Below are positions 45,601-53,084 of a DNA stretch of 64,000 nucleotides, in pieces (position 1 is the first letter of the stretch; the number at the start of each line of letters is the position of its first letter). Below the pieces are notes generated by a model. It was not told where the DNA came from, ran no database searches, and worked only from the letters and a program-made list of their open reading frames with translations. A program made the translations under genes and the position numbers. Origin of the DNA: Bradyrhizobium lupini (GTDB lineage Bacteria > Pseudomonadota > Alphaproteobacteria > Rhizobiales > Xanthobacteraceae); assembly GCF_040939785.1 (NCBI RefSeq), contig NZ_CP162553.1, positions 1,736,001 through 1,800,000 of the forward strand, read 5' to 3'.

Positions 45601-45982
45601 CGAAGACCTGATCGGCAAGACCGCCCTGCTCGTCGACGACGACGCCCGCAATATCTTCGCGCTGTCGAGCGTGCTGGAGCGGCGCGGCATGAAGGTGCTG
45701 ACGGCCACGACCGGCAACGAGGCGGTGGCCCTGGTCGAATCCAACCCGGAGATCGCCATCGTGCTGATGGACATCATGATGCCGCAGATGGATGGCTATC
45801 AGACCATCGGCGTCATTCGTGAAAACCCCACCTTCGCCCGTCTTCCGATCATCGCGTTGACGGCCAAGGCCATGAAGGGCGACCGCGAGAAATGCCTCGA
45901 GGCCGGCGCGTCCGACTATCTCGCCAAACCCGTCAACACCGATCAATTGCTGCTTGCAATCCGCATGTGGCTGCACCGCTGA
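39695..45982 (+). CDS. soluble poly-HAMP hybrid histidine kinase with GAF and three receiver domains
   Basis: This 2095-aa cytoplasmic protein has no membrane segment. Order: two divergent HAMP-like units (~30-170); eleven regular 92-residue HAMP-type units (~171-1180) with conserved [30 protein letters not shown] and [16 protein letters not shown]; a GAF domain (~1195-1350); coiled coil (~1351-1425); HisKA with [14 protein letters not shown] (H1432); HATPase_c with [12 protein letters not shown]; and three receivers with likely phospho-Asp D1757, D1879 and D2026. The HAMP array resembles fungal group III (Nik1) osmosensor kinases. It may sense osmotic or ionic state by HAMP stacking (inference). 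It is followed 13 nt later by a REC-PAS-HWE kinase, probably one operon. Confidence 0.95.
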   Translation: MSDLDPGSASRSGRRVPKPKTNGMSEPDSRAELLLALQAMRNGDFSVRMSGDYLGIDGKLADTFNDIIAANQRMAQQLELVGQVVGREGKTRQRVKFGLASGSWADMEGSVNTLIDDLLWPTREVTRAVAAVAQGDLLQTVKLDVDGRPLRGEFLQSATIVNTMIKQLGVFTSEVTRVAREVGTEGKLGGQAQVPEVTGVWKDLTESVNSMANNLTNQVRNIAEVTIAVANGDLSKKITVDVRGEILQLKEAINTMVDQLRSFASEVTRVAREVGTDGKLGGQAIVPGVAGTWKDLTDSVNAMCGNLTAQVRNIANVTTAVARGDLSRKITVDVRGEILELKDTINTMVDQLNSFASEVTRVAREVGTEGKLGGQAQVPGVAGTWKDLTDNVNFMASNLTAQVRNIADVATAIASGDLSKKITVNVSGEILQLKETLNTMVDQLNAFAGEVTRVAREVGTEGRLGGQANVLGVAGTWKDLTESVNSMASNLTAQVRNIAEVTTAVAGGDLSKKITVDVRGEILELKDTINTMVDQLNAFAGEVTRVAREVGTEGKLGGQAQVRGVAGTWKDLTDSVNSMASNLTGQVRNIAEVATAVAKGDLSKKITVNVSGEILQLKETLNTMVDQLNAFAGEVTRVAREVGTEGKLGGQAEVPGVAGTWKDLTDSVNSMAGNLTAQVRNIAEVATAIAGGDLSRKITVDVRGEILQLKDTLNTMVDQLNRFAGEVTRVAREVGTEGRLGGQANVPGVAGTWKDLTDSVNSMAGNLTAQVRNIAEVTTAVARGDLSRKITVDVRGEILELKNTINTMVDQLNGFAGEVTRVAREVGTEGKLGGQAEVPGVAGTWKDLTDNVNFMASNLTAQVRNIAEVATAIAGGDLSKKITVDVRGEILLLKDTLNTMVEQLRSFAAEVTRVAREVGTEGRLGGQAVVPGVGGTWKDLTDNVNLLAANLTTQVRNIAEVTTAVARGDLSRKITVDVKGEILELKNTINTMVDQLNAFAGEVTRVAREVGTEGELGGQAQVPGVAGTWKDLTDTVNFMAANLTEQVRGIVKVVTAVANGDLKQNLTVKSKGEVAALADTINNMTETLATFADQVTSVAREVGVEGRLGGQADVPGAAGTWKDLTGNVNLLAANLTSQVRAIAEVATAVTKGDLTRSIQVDARGEVAELKDNINTMITNLRLTTDVNTEQDWLKTNLAKFTNMLQGQRDLTTVGRLLLTELSPLVNAHTGVIYQVENEENPRLLLLASYAGDGVYPYPRVLPFGDGLIGQCALDRRPRVIADIPPDVVPINSALLRVAPKNLVVLPVLFEGQVKAVIELASLTSFTTSQMTFLEQLTDSIGIVLNSIEATMQTEGLLKQSQQLAGELQTQQRELQQTNDQLEQKAQQLAERNVEVERKNQEIEQARRALEEKATELALTSKYKSEFLANMSHELRTPLNSILILGQQLTDNPDGNLTGKQVEFARTIHGAGTDLLNLISDILDLSKIESGTVTVDAEEILTANLLETVGRPFRHEAENRNLSFKIDVDPNLARSLVTDSKRLQQVLKNLLSNAFKFTAEGEVRLKVAAAVGGWGTDHPVLNSAPAVIAFEVSDTGIGIPLEKQKLIFEAFQQADAGTSRKYGGTGLGLAISRELASLLGGEIHLRSLPGKGSCFTLYLPLKYSGPTLAPRATPQQSQPPALQPATAEPQRVIEQLPDDRLNLEPGDSILLIVEDDPHYARVLVDLARDKGFKVLVAARGAEALELAKQYQPRAVSLDVFLPDMLGWTVLSQLKHNPLTRHIPVQIITLDEDRQHALARGAFSFVNKPTTTEGVSAALTQIKEYARPRRKRLLIVEDNEAEQLSIRELLHHDDIEIVTTGTGADALSMLRENPCDCVVLDLRLPDMTGFEVLDQIRNDEALSNVPVVVFTGRELSAEEDAELHTMARSIVVKGVESPERLLDETALFLHRVITELPIEKQRMLEKLNSSDEDLIGKTALLVDDDARNIFALSSVLERRGMKVLTATTGNEAVALVESNPEIAIVLMDIMMPQMDGYQTIGVIRENPTFARLPIIALTAKAMKGDREKCLEAGASDYLAKPVNTDQLLLAIRMWLHR
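40206..43241 (+). repeat. in-frame tandem repeat, 11 units of 276 bp (HAMP array)
   Basis: The codon for Trp in the WKDLT motif occurs at 40295, 40571, 40847, 41123, 41399, 41675, 41951, 42227, 42503, 42779 and 43055. The spacing is exactly 276 nt each time. Neighbouring units are nearly identical in many stretches at the DNA level, including identical codons. Unit edges are arbitrary; I set them to cover eleven full periods. Confidence 0.95.
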
Positions 45983-45995
45983 GTTGGATGCCCGT

Positions 45996-47486
45996 ATGGA
46001 CCACGAAAAGGTCAACATCCTCCTCGTCGACGACCAGCCGGCCAAGCTGCTCGCCTATGAGGTGATCCTGAAGGATCTCGGCCAGAACCTCGTGATCGCC
46101 TCGTCCGGTCGCGAGGCTCTGGAGGTGCTGCTCAAGACCGAGATCGCGGTGATCCTGGTCGACGTCTGCATGCCCGAGCTCGACGGCTTCGAGCTCGCCG
46201 CGATGATCCGCGAGCATCCGCGCTTCCAGAAGACCGCGATGATCTTCATCTCGGCCATTCAAGTCAGCGACATCGACCGCCTGCGCGGCTACGAGATGGG
46301 CGCCGTCGACTACGTCCCGGTGCCGGTCGTGCCGGAGGTGCTGCGCGCCAAGGTCAAGGTGTTTGCAGAGCTCTATCGCAAGACGCGCGAGCTCGAACGG
46401 CTGAACCAGGATCTCGAGGACCGCGTGCGTGCACGCACCGCCGAGCTGGAGAATTCGACCGCAAAGCTGCGCGAGAGCGAAGAGCGGCGCAGCATGGCGA
46501 TCGCCGCCGGCAAGATGGGCTCCTGGGACTGGGACTGGATCACCGGCGACTGGATGTGGGACGAGGGACAATACCGCATCTTTGGTGTTGGCCCGGAGAG
46601 CTTCGAGGTGAATCCGGCCAACGTTCAGGCGCTGTTGCATCCGGATGACGTCGATCAGTTGCGCAAGGCGATCGCCGAATTCAACAAGGGCACGCGCTCC
46701 TATGAAACGGAGTTCCGCATCGTGCGGCCCGACGGCGATGTGCGCTGGTGTGTCGGCACGGCCGCCGCCACGGTTGACGATAGCGGTCGGGTCATGCGCG
46801 TCAGCGGCGTGACGGTGGACATCACCGAACGCAAGCGCGCCGAGGAACGGCAGACTCTCCTGGCGCGGGAAGTCGATCATCGCGCCAAGAATGCGCTGGC
46901 GCTGGCGCAATCGATCGTGCGCCTCACCCGCGCCGACGAGGTCAAAGCCTATGTCAGCGCCGTCGAGGGACGCATCAATGCACTGGCGCGCGTGCACACG
47001 ATCCTGTCGCTATCGAGCTGGCAGGGCGCCGAACTCTCGAAGCTGATCGACGAGGAGCTTGCGCCCTATTCCCTCGGCGGCCAGATCAAATTGGCGGGGT
47101 CGGAAGTTCAGTTGCTGCCGGCAACCGCCCAGACGCTGGCGCTGGCGCTGCATGAGCTTTTCACCAACTCGGCGAAATATGGCGCGCTCTCGACGCGGAC
47201 GGGACGGCTCGCAATCGGCTGGCAGGTCGAGGACGAGCTGCTCACGCTGACCTGGGAGGAATCCGGCGGCCCGCTCGTCATGACGCCAAAATCCCGCGGC
47301 TTTGGTACGCGTAGCCTGCTTGCGAGCGTCGAGTCCCAGCTCGGCGGGCAGGCGCGATCTGATTGGCGCGCCGAGGGTCTGCTGTGTCGGCTCGAGGTGC
47401 CGTTGGTCCGCAAGACTGCCGCGACGACCGCGCCCGGCAACTTCGAAGCCGCCAGCTCCGCCGAATTGCAGCGCGCTTCCGGCTAA
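45996..47486 (+). CDS. response regulator-PAS-HWE histidine kinase
   Basis: The 496-aa cytoplasmic protein starts at ATG 45996 (MDHEKVNILLVDDQPAKLLA). Residues 6-125 form a receiver with D56 in ILVDVCMPELDG. A coiled coil (~130-165) and a PAS_3-type domain follow (MGSWDWDWITGDWMWDEGQY to VTVDITERKRAEE). The HWE kinase has REVDHRAKNALALAQ (H295), N box ALHELFTNSAKYGALS and GFGTRSLLASVESQLGG. The poly-HAMP kinase directly upstream could phosphorylate its receiver (inference). HWE kinases often signal to PhyR, the EcfG anti-anti-sigma regulator. Its stop overlaps the convergent gene by 4 nt. Confidence 0.93.
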   Translation: MDHEKVNILLVDDQPAKLLAYEVILKDLGQNLVIASSGREALEVLLKTEIAVILVDVCMPELDGFELAAMIREHPRFQKTAMIFISAIQVSDIDRLRGYEMGAVDYVPVPVVPEVLRAKVKVFAELYRKTRELERLNQDLEDRVRARTAELENSTAKLRESEERRSMAIAAGKMGSWDWDWITGDWMWDEGQYRIFGVGPESFEVNPANVQALLHPDDVDQLRKAIAEFNKGTRSYETEFRIVRPDGDVRWCVGTAAATVDDSGRVMRVSGVTVDITERKRAEERQTLLAREVDHRAKNALALAQSIVRLTRADEVKAYVSAVEGRINALARVHTILSLSSWQGAELSKLIDEELAPYSLGGQIKLAGSEVQLLPATAQTLALALHELFTNSAKYGALSTRTGRLAIGWQVEDELLTLTWEESGGPLVMTPKSRGFGTRSLLASVESQLGGQARSDWRAEGLLCRLEVPLVRKTAATTAPGNFEAASSAELQRASG

Positions 47487-47704
47487 CCGGAGGCCGCACT
47501 CTTCCTGCGCTGCGTCGTTTGCGGCTCGCGCGCGACCCGTCCTTCGAGCCAGGCTTCTGTTTGGGCGAGATCGCGCAGAGCCTTGGCATAGCGGCACGCC
47601 GCGCTTCGCTCCGCGCCGCGGGGCAGCTTGCGCGCTTTGCGGAGGATGTCCGCAGCGGCGTTACGATAAGCCAGAGAGCGATAGAGAAAGACCACCTTAC
47701 CCAT
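47483..47704 (-). CDS. small basic helical protein (73 aa)
   Basis: The protein (MGKVVFLYRSLAYRNAAADI, LRKARKLPRGAERSAACRYA) is a basic helical protein with conserved-looking KALRDLAQTEAWLEGRVA, similar in style to the QDWLDGEV-type small Bradyrhizobium protein at 38309. It has no signal peptide and no known domain. Its stop codon TAG overlaps the opposite TAA (CTAA at 47483-47486). Confidence 0.65.
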   Translation of the reverse strand: MGKVVFLYRSLAYRNAAADILRKARKLPRGAERSAACRYAKALRDLAQTEAWLEGRVAREPQTTQRRKSAASG

Positions 47705-47792
47705 ATCGAATGTTCCCGTGTTGCGCGGTCATTCTCGCCCACCCGGCATGAACGTCGGATGAAGCGGATGATGACAATTCCTTCATGCGGGT

Positions 47793-47817
47793 GGAACCGG
47801 CGCGTGTCGCAGGCGTT
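47793..47817 (+). promoter_or_regulatory. EcfG-type promoter, exact consensus
   Basis: GGAAC (47793-47797), 16-nt spacer, CGTT (47814-47817), 25 nt upstream of the ATG of a two-helix membrane protein. Confidence 0.78.
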
Positions 47818-47842
47818 GCATGCGAGATTGGGATAGAGTTCC

Positions 47843-48100
47843 ATGCGCGCGAAGAAGTCGTCTGACCTGATCTCTCCCAGCGGGCTCGTCAAGCTGATGA
47901 CGCACGCGATGATGGGCGCAGCCTTAGGACTCGCTTTCAGCCTCTTGCTCGTGCTGTCCAATCCCGGCGTCGCCAATTTGCTGAGTCACGGCGGAAGGCA
48001 GGCCGTGGTCATTTTCGCCCTCACCTTGGTGACGACGTTCGCGATCGGCGCGACACTGACCGGCGTCGTATTCATCCTCGCCGAGGACAAGCAATCTTGA
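47843..48100 (+). CDS. small two-helix membrane protein (85 aa)
   Basis: Two membrane segments are clear: MMGAALGLAFSLLLVLSNPG (about 23-42) and VVIFALTLVTTFAIGATLTG (about 55-75), joined by a short polar loop (VANLLSHGGRQA). The N-terminus is basic and should be cytoplasmic. No named domain. An exact EcfG-type promoter 25 nt upstream makes it a likely stress-regulon member. Its end (EDKQS) is 95 nt from the next start. Confidence 0.8.
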   Translation: MRAKKSSDLISPSGLVKLMTHAMMGAALGLAFSLLLVLSNPGVANLLSHGGRQAVVIFALTLVTTFAIGATLTGVVFILAEDKQS

Positions 48101-48132
48101 ACTATGCGTGCTTTACCGGAATTTCTTCGTTC

Positions 48133-48157
48133 GGAACTCCTGCGACGAATGGCAGTT
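48133..48157 (+). promoter_or_regulatory. candidate EcfG-type promoter
   Basis: GGAAC (48133-48137), 16 nt, AGTT (48154-48157), 38 nt before the ATG at 48196. Confidence 0.55.
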
Positions 48158-48195
48158 TGCTGCCTGCGTCAATTCAACTCAGGGAGTTCCCGCAG

Positions 48196-48444
48196 ATGAA
48201 GACCACCAAGCTCGCTCTTGCCGTGATGTTGGCAACCGGCCTCGCCGCCGCACCGTTCGCAGTGCAGGCCAAGTCGCATAAGGCAAAACACGGATCATCG
48301 ATGTCGACGTCGCAGACCACCACGGGCGCCAACACCAAGTCCTCCAAGGGTGCTGATCCCTCCGGTCAGGGCGGCTCCGGCCCCGGCTCCGACCAGGGCG
48401 GCACCATGACGAACAACAAGGCCGGTATGAGCAACACCAAGTAG
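48196..48444 (+). CDS. exported Ser/Thr/Gly-rich protein (82 aa)
   Basis: The start at 48196 (MKTTKLALAVMLATGLAAAP) gives a signal peptide cleaved near VQAKS. The mature region is low complexity (Lys, His, Ser, Thr, Gly: GADPSGQGGSGPGSDQGGTM) and ends in two Asn-rich copies (MTNNKAGMSNTK). It is probably disordered and periplasmic. An SD (CAGGGAG) is seen 8-12 nt before the ATG. It is flanked by an EcfG-like promoter and a strong terminator, so it forms a single-gene stress unit. Confidence 0.78.
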   Translation: MKTTKLALAVMLATGLAAAPFAVQAKSHKAKHGSSMSTSQTTTGANTKSSKGADPSGQGGSGPGSDQGGTMTNNKAGMSNTK

Positions 48445-48462
48445 GCGTTCGGCGAAAACACG

Positions 48463-48494
48463 AAGGCCCCGCGATCGCGGGGCCTTTTGCTTTG
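48463..48494 (+). terminator. intrinsic terminator
   Basis: AAGGCCCCGCGA and TCGCGGGGCCTT form a perfect 12-bp stem followed by TTGCTTT. Confidence 0.92.
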
Positions 48495-48574
48495 GGATTC
48501 GAACAGACTTCTCTCGGGCCGCTTCGTCAACATGCGGTATCGACGAGCCCCGCACCTCGCGTTGCGCGCAGGCT

Positions 48575-48784
48575 TCAGCTACGATGGCTGCCCAGGATGT
48601 CAGGATGAACGCCTGCAGGATCTGACTTCACCAGATGGTCGAGTCGTGCGCGCTTGCGCGCGATCAAGAGCTGGGCCGCGGCGTCGTCGAGCCCCTCGCG
48701 TTGCAGCTGCCGGATGGCAGAGCCCAGTTCGAGAATCTCGGCGCGCAGCTTTAGAATCCGGTATGCATCCGGGACTTCCTCCAC
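48575..48784 (-). CDS. small helical protein (69 aa)
   Basis: This GTG-start ORF (first residues MEEVPDAYRILKLRAEILEL) has a GGGAG sequence as ribosome-binding site. The protein is one long amphipathic helix region (GSAIRQLQREGLDDAAAQLL, IARKRARLDHLVKSD), likely a coiled coil. It follows the 91-aa coiled-coil gene by 18 nt on the same strand, so the two form an operon. Function is unknown. Confidence 0.7.
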   Translation of the reverse strand: MEEVPDAYRILKLRAEILELGSAIRQLQREGLDDAAAQLLIARKRARLDHLVKSDPAGVHPDILGSHRS

Positions 48785-48802
48785 CGTGCGCTCCCAAGGC
48801 TC

Positions 48803-49078
48803 TCAGCGGCTCGCGATCACGCGCAGAGGACTACCTGATGTCTTCGCGGAACGAAGGCGCATCCTATCGCGGACATTCGGCAGGACATCGCCGCCACCTG
48901 CAGCCTTCCATTCGCCGATCAGCAGATTGATTTTCCGGCGCAGATCCATTTGCGCCAGGGCCTTCTCCGTGCAGTCCCGATCGCGCTCGACGAGCTCGCG
49001 TACGGCCGCCTCGACATCGGCCATTTCCAGCCTCAAGGCGCTGATTTTACGTCGAATTTCATTAATTCTGTTGTCCAT
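48803..49078 (-). CDS. small coiled-coil protein (91 aa)
   Basis: Residues 1-60 are a continuous coiled coil (MDNRINEIRRKISALRLEMA, DVEAAVRELVERDRDCTEKA, LAQMDLRRKINLLIGEW) followed by a basic tail. It may pair with the product of the downstream gene at 48575-48784, which is also helical. The intergenic region to the divergent DUF3072-like gene is AT-rich (49079-49139) and should hold both promoters. No known domain. Confidence 0.7.
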   Translation of the reverse strand: MDNRINEIRRKISALRLEMADVEAAVRELVERDRDCTEKALAQMDLRRKINLLIGEWKAAGGGDVLPNVRDRMRLRSAKTSGSPLRVIASR

Positions 49079-49139
49079 GGCTTGTTAGAACAAAATAAGA
49101 ACATATAGTCAAGTCACGATTTCAGAAGGGAGAAGCGAC

Positions 49140-49334
49140 ATGCAGGTTCAAGGTAAATACGATGCCAAGTCTTTCCTCACCGAGCAGATGACGCGGGCGC
49201 AGGGCCTCCGGCTGAAACGGCTGAGCGAAGAGGCGTATCAGCCCGCGCAATACGCGCGGGATCTGTCCTCCAGCGAGGCAGCACGGCGCATTCAGGTGCT
49301 GGAAGCGGAGATCGAGCTGGCGGATTCGTTCTAG
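49140..49334 (+). CDS. DUF3072-like small protein (64 aa)
   Basis: The sequence MQVQGKYDAKSFLTEQMTRA, QGLRLKRLSEEAYQPAQYAR, DLSSSEAARRIQVLEAEIEL has the pattern of DUF3072: a helix with MT-AQ, L--LSEEA, then S--EA--RI--L. The role is unknown. A strong SD (AGAAGGGAGAAG) precedes the ATG. The family is often found among stress-induced small proteins, but no GGAAC element was seen upstream here. Confidence 0.75.
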   Translation: MQVQGKYDAKSFLTEQMTRAQGLRLKRLSEEAYQPAQYARDLSSSEAARRIQVLEAEIELADSF

Positions 49335-49370
49335 GCTAGGTCGCCTATCCGGAACGTTGCTTGCACTTTC

Positions 49371-49395
49371 GGAACCATGCCTGTCCCGGATTGTT
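49371..49395 (+). promoter_or_regulatory. candidate EcfG-type promoter
   Basis: GGAAC (49371-49375), 16 nt, TGTT (49392-49395), 24 nt before the ATG at 49420. Another GGAAC lies at 49351-49355. Confidence 0.6.
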
Positions 49396-49419
49396 TTCCC
49401 AGGCCAAGGGAGAACATGC

Positions 49420-49737
49420 ATGGCACGCAAGGCAAAGAAGCGCCGCTACTCGCGCAGCTCCGGCAGCGATGTCGAAGGCGAGATGAAGCGCTACAAGAAG
49501 GGGACCGCGAAAAGCGGACCGGGCGGTCGAGGCGGACGCGTGAAGAGCCGCAAGCAGGCAATCGCGATCGGCCTGTCGAAAGCGCGCAAGAAGGGCAAGA
49601 AGGTCCCGAAGAAGGCCGCGAAACGAAAGACGTCCAAGAAGACGTCAAAGAAGACATCTCGGAAAACATCCAAGAAGACTTCGAGAAAGAGTTCGAAGAA
49701 GACGTCGAAGCGCAAATCCTCCAAACGGTCGCGCTGA
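49420..49737 (+). CDS. lysine-rich DUF6496 / histone H1-like protein (105 aa)
   Basis: The N-terminal half (GEMKRYKKGTAKSGPGGRGG, VKSRKQAIAIGLSKARKKGK) fits the DUF6496 pattern. The C-terminal ~45 residues are a Lys/Ser/Thr repeat (KKTSKKTSRKTSKKTSRKSS and on), like the tails of bacterial histone H1-like nucleoid proteins. It should bind DNA or RNA non-specifically (inference). The start at 49420 follows an SD (AAGGGAGAAC). A TGTT-type EcfG promoter lies 24 nt upstream. Confidence 0.85.
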   Translation: MARKAKKRRYSRSSGSDVEGEMKRYKKGTAKSGPGGRGGRVKSRKQAIAIGLSKARKKGKKVPKKAAKRKTSKKTSKKTSRKTSKKTSRKSSKKTSKRKSSKRSR

Positions 49738-49743
49738 CCTCAG

Positions 49744-50118
49744 TCAGATCATGCTGCCCGGCATGAAGCAGCGGATCGAAACGCCGAACGCGGTCTTCAC
49801 CGGCCACACCATGGTGCGGCCGGCCCGGTTCGGCTCGGTGATCACGGCTTCGTCCGGTACCTCGACCCACTCGCCGTCGAGCCGCACGCGGTAATGTCCA
49901 TTGTGCGAGTCCCAATCGGGATCGGCGACCGCAAACCCATCCGCATCCGAGCAGCACGGACCGAGATGGCTGCGCAGGCCGTCGAACCACGGCTTGAGAG
50001 GTGAGTCCGCGTAGCGGCCGTCGTCGCGCCCGAGAGCGTTTCCACCCCATAGCACGAGTGGCGCTACCAACGGCGCCACAAGCAGCGCACTTCTCAGCGA
50101 GAGCTTCAATCGATCCAT
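49744..50118 (-). CDS. exported or membrane-anchored protein of unknown function (124 aa)
   Basis: From ATG 50118 (MDRLKLSLRSALLVAPLVAP) a signal or anchor precedes GGNALGRDDGRYADSPLKPW, then LGPCCSDADGFAVADPDWDS and VRLDGEWVEVPDEAVITEPN. The CC pair and a later Cys (IRCFMPG) suggest disulfides in the periplasm. The pattern WFD-L----GPCCSDADG is a Bradyrhizobium exported-protein type I recall without a known role. The open frame to 50187 lacks a sensible signal start. Confidence 0.75.
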   Translation of the reverse strand: MDRLKLSLRSALLVAPLVAPLVLWGGNALGRDDGRYADSPLKPWFDGLRSHLGPCCSDADGFAVADPDWDSHNGHYRVRLDGEWVEVPDEAVITEPNRAGRTMVWPVKTAFGVSIRCFMPGSMI

Positions 50119-50334
50119 GTCGGCACCGATCAAATACGAATTGCCGGCCGGCTCAGCGGCGGCAAGTTCGAAGTTCCACGCTTGCAATCGTCGGCGGCTT
50201 CATTGCCGCCGAGTCTGTACGAGATCCGCAATTGTGATGAGCGAACACGGCTTTTTCGGACGAAACCGGGTCATCCTCCCTGCCGTTAACGAGAATGTTA
50301 TCGGCGATCTGCGGAAATCCTGAAGGCGAACGGG

Positions 50335-50360
50335 AAAGGCGGCCAGAAGGCCGCCTTTTT
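50335..50360. terminator. hairpin terminator next to degP gene
   Basis: AAAGGCGGCC, loop AGAA, GGCCGCCTTTTT. The stem is perfect and runs of A and T on both sides allow bidirectional use. It lies 25 nt past the degP stop. Confidence 0.8.
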
Positions 50361-50385
50361 GGAGTTGCGCCGATCGACGTTCGCC

Positions 50386-51924
50386 TTATGCGAGCGGCAC
50401 CGCGACGAACCGGGTCGCCTGTGCGCTTCGGACCTGCAGCAGCACGCTGCGCTTGCCGGACGATTTCGCCTGCGCCAGTTCCGAACGGACATCGCCGATA
50501 TTGGCGACGGCCTTGCCGCCCACATTGAGGATGACGTCGCCGGTCTGGATGCCGCGTTGCGCGGCCGGCCCTTGCGGATCGACTTCAGTGACGACGACGC
50601 CCTTCTGGCCGGCGCCCTGCACGTCGCCGGCCGGAGCCAGGCTGAGCCCCAGACGCGGCGGCATGCCGGCATCTGGCTGCGACTTGCCCTCGTCGGCCCT
50701 AGCCTGCCGCTCGTTCGGCAACTCGCCAAGCGCCAGTGTCACCGTCTTGCTGTCGCCTTTGTGGACGACATCGAGCTTCACGGACGTGCCGGGCGCCAGG
50801 GTAGCGATGGTGCGGGCGAGATCGCGGGAATCCTTGATCGCGGTGCCGTTGACGGCGGTGATGACGTCGCCCGCCTCGATGCCCGCCTTCGCCGCCGGGC
50901 TGCCGTCCTGCGGATTGTCGACGATCGCGCCGCGCGCCTCCTTGAGGCCCAGACTGTCGGCGATATCCGACGTCACCGGCTGCACCTGGACGCCGAGCCA
51001 GCCGCGTGTGACCGCGCCCTTGTCCTTCAACTGTGCGACGACGAGCTTTGCGGTCGAAGCCGGAATGTCGAAGCCGATGCCGACCGAGCCGCCGGAGGGC
51101 GAGAAGATCGCAGTGTTCACGCCGATCACGTTGCCATTCATGTCGAAGGCCGGGCCGCCGGAATTGCCCTTGTTGATCGGCGCGTCGATCTGGATGAAGT
51201 CGTCATAGGGACCATTGCCGATGTCGCGGCCGCTGGCCGAGACGATGCCGGCGGTCACGGTGCCGCCGAGGCCGAAGGGATTGCCGACCGCGACCACCCA
51301 GTCGCCGATACGCGGCTTCTGGTCGGAGAATCTGACGAACGGAAAATCCTTCTTGCCCTCGACCTTGATCAGCGCGAGATCCGTTTTCGGATCGGTGCCG
51401 ACCACTTTCGCGCTGTAGATGGTGCCGTCGTCCATCGTCACTTGCACCGATTCGGCGTGATCGACGACGTGGTTGTTGGTCACGGCATAGCCGTCGGCGG
51501 AGATGAAGAAGCCGGAGCCCTCACCCGTGATCATCTGGCGGCGCTGGCGCGGCATGCCCTCCATGCCACCCGGGCCGCGGAAGCCGAATTGCCGCGAGAA
51601 CTGGTCGAACGGCGTCGCCTCGTCCGAATCCATCCGGTTCTGTTGCAGCATCGCGCTCTTATCATTGTTCTGGTCGATCCTGACCCGCACCGAAATGACG
51701 GCGGGTTTGACCATGCTGACGAGGTCGCCGAAGCCCGGCGGTGTCGCGGCGGTCTCCGCGGCCTGGGCGGGCGCAATGAAGGAGGTCGCGCTGAACGGCG
51801 AAGAGCCGGGAGCAGTCGCCAGCACGGCCACGCCAAGCGCGGCCACGGTGCCGAGCAGCGCGAGCCGGCGCGGCCTCAGGACCTTGCGGGACGTTGTGGT
51901 GTCGGAATTGACGTGATCGCTCAT
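50386..51924 (-). CDS. degP: Do-family serine endopeptidase (DegP/HtrA)
   Basis: This periplasmic protease/chaperone of 512 aa starts at ATG 51924 with a membrane-spanning signal (LALLGTVAALGVAVLATAPG). The catalytic triad is visible: His in AVTNNHVVDHAESV, Asp in DPKTDLALIKVE and Ser in INKGNSGGPAFDMNG. Two PDZ domains follow (GWLGVQVQPVTSDIADSLGL and PRLGLSLAPAGDVQG). A Met-rich loop (FRGPGGMEGMPRQRRQM) sits before the His. It degrades misfolded envelope proteins. It is divergent from the universal stress protein gene; no CpxR- or sigma-E-like site was recognised. Confidence 0.93.
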   Translation of the reverse strand: MSDHVNSDTTTSRKVLRPRRLALLGTVAALGVAVLATAPGSSPFSATSFIAPAQAAETAATPPGFGDLVSMVKPAVISVRVRIDQNNDKSAMLQQNRMDSDEATPFDQFSRQFGFRGPGGMEGMPRQRRQMITGEGSGFFISADGYAVTNNHVVDHAESVQVTMDDGTIYSAKVVGTDPKTDLALIKVEGKKDFPFVRFSDQKPRIGDWVVAVGNPFGLGGTVTAGIVSASGRDIGNGPYDDFIQIDAPINKGNSGGPAFDMNGNVIGVNTAIFSPSGGSVGIGFDIPASTAKLVVAQLKDKGAVTRGWLGVQVQPVTSDIADSLGLKEARGAIVDNPQDGSPAAKAGIEAGDVITAVNGTAIKDSRDLARTIATLAPGTSVKLDVVHKGDSKTVTLALGELPNERQARADEGKSQPDAGMPPRLGLSLAPAGDVQGAGQKGVVVTEVDPQGPAAQRGIQTGDVILNVGGKAVANIGDVRSELAQAKSSGKRSVLLQVRSAQATRFVAVPLA

Positions 51925-52133
51925 GTCGATATGTCCATGTTGGGTAAGTCGCCTTGCACCCAACATGGTGGCCGCCACCTTACAGCGTCCCGTCCACGCG
52001 ATTAAATCTTGGCAAAGTAGCCGGGCCGGCGATACGGCCAAAGGTCAAGGCTGCACGTTTGATGCAGCTCAACGCGGGCCATGCGCACCGTGGAAGACTG
52101 CGGCCACCGGATGATGTCCATCGGAGGCACGTC

Positions 52134-52970
52134 ATGTACAAAGACATTCTCGTCCACATCCCCACCGAGCGGCCGATCCGCCCGGTGATCGACGGCTCGA
52201 TCTCGCTCGCAGCGGGCCTCAACGCCCATCTCGATGCAGTTGCGGTTGGCTATGTGGCAACCAGTGCGGCCTATATCGTGGAGGGCGGCGCTGCGGTGGC
52301 GGCGGTGTTCGAGATGGAGCGCGAGAGTGCAGTGGAGCGGGCCGAGGCGGCGCTCGCGGTATTCAAGAGCAAAGCGATGAACGCCGGCATTTCCTACACA
52401 TGCCACCCACTCGGGGCGATGCCGGGGGATGCGGTCGGCTTGCTCGGCGAGATGGCGCGGCTGCACGATCTCAGCATCGTGCTCCAGCCGGATCCGGCGC
52501 AAGGCTCACTCGACAACGATGTGCCCGGCGAGATCCTGTTCCAGGCGGGTGGCCTGGTGCTTTTCCTGCCCTACACCTTCCATGGAGCGTTCAAGGCGAA
52601 ACGGATCGGCATCTGCTGGGATGGCAGCCGCCTCGCCGCGCGCGCTATGCGCGACGCCTCACCATTCCTGGCCCGCGCCGAGGAGATCGTGATCATTGCG
52701 ATCAACGTAACAGATATGGTTCCCGAGGAAGTCTCGACGCGCAATCTGGCAAGGCATCTCGGCCGGCGCGGACTGTCGACCCGCACGGTCAACCTGTCGG
52801 CGGCGCGCTCTGACATTCAGCCGACCATGCTGTCGCTGGCAGCCGATGAGAACCTGGATCTTCTGATCATGGGCGGCTACGGCCATTCGCGTTTGCAAGA
52901 ACGGTTCCTCGGCGGCGTCACCCGCGCCATGCTGGAAGCCATGACCGTCCCGACGCTGATGTCGCATTAA
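52134..52970 (+). CDS. universal stress protein family
   Basis: The 278-aa protein starts at ATG 52134 (MYKDILVHIPTERPIRPVID) with SD TCGGAGGC. It is a tandem UspA fold: a degenerate N-terminal half and a C-terminal half with the ATP-binding pattern MGGYGHSRLQERFLGGVTRA (G-2x-G-9x-G-T). Such proteins modulate survival under respiratory or osmotic stress. It stands between degP and a convergent small gene. No EcfG-type motif was found within 200 nt upstream. Confidence 0.9.
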   Translation: MYKDILVHIPTERPIRPVIDGSISLAAGLNAHLDAVAVGYVATSAAYIVEGGAAVAAVFEMERESAVERAEAALAVFKSKAMNAGISYTCHPLGAMPGDAVGLLGEMARLHDLSIVLQPDPAQGSLDNDVPGEILFQAGGLVLFLPYTFHGAFKAKRIGICWDGSRLAARAMRDASPFLARAEEIVIIAINVTDMVPEEVSTRNLARHLGRRGLSTRTVNLSAARSDIQPTMLSLAADENLDLLIMGGYGHSRLQERFLGGVTRAMLEAMTVPTLMSH

Positions 52971-53084
52971 TCGAGGGCTTATCCAGGTCGGGCCGGTCAC
53001 AAGCCTTGTCGTTCGGGCTGACAACCGCGTCTTGAGCGGTGCCGGCGTTGGCAAGTTCAGGTCATATTCGAACAAGTTGGACCG

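Noticed and set aside
50237..50323. 28-codon ORF just before the hairpin at 50335
   Set aside because: There is a short open frame ending near a terminator, but no convincing ribosome-binding site and no recognisable sequence.
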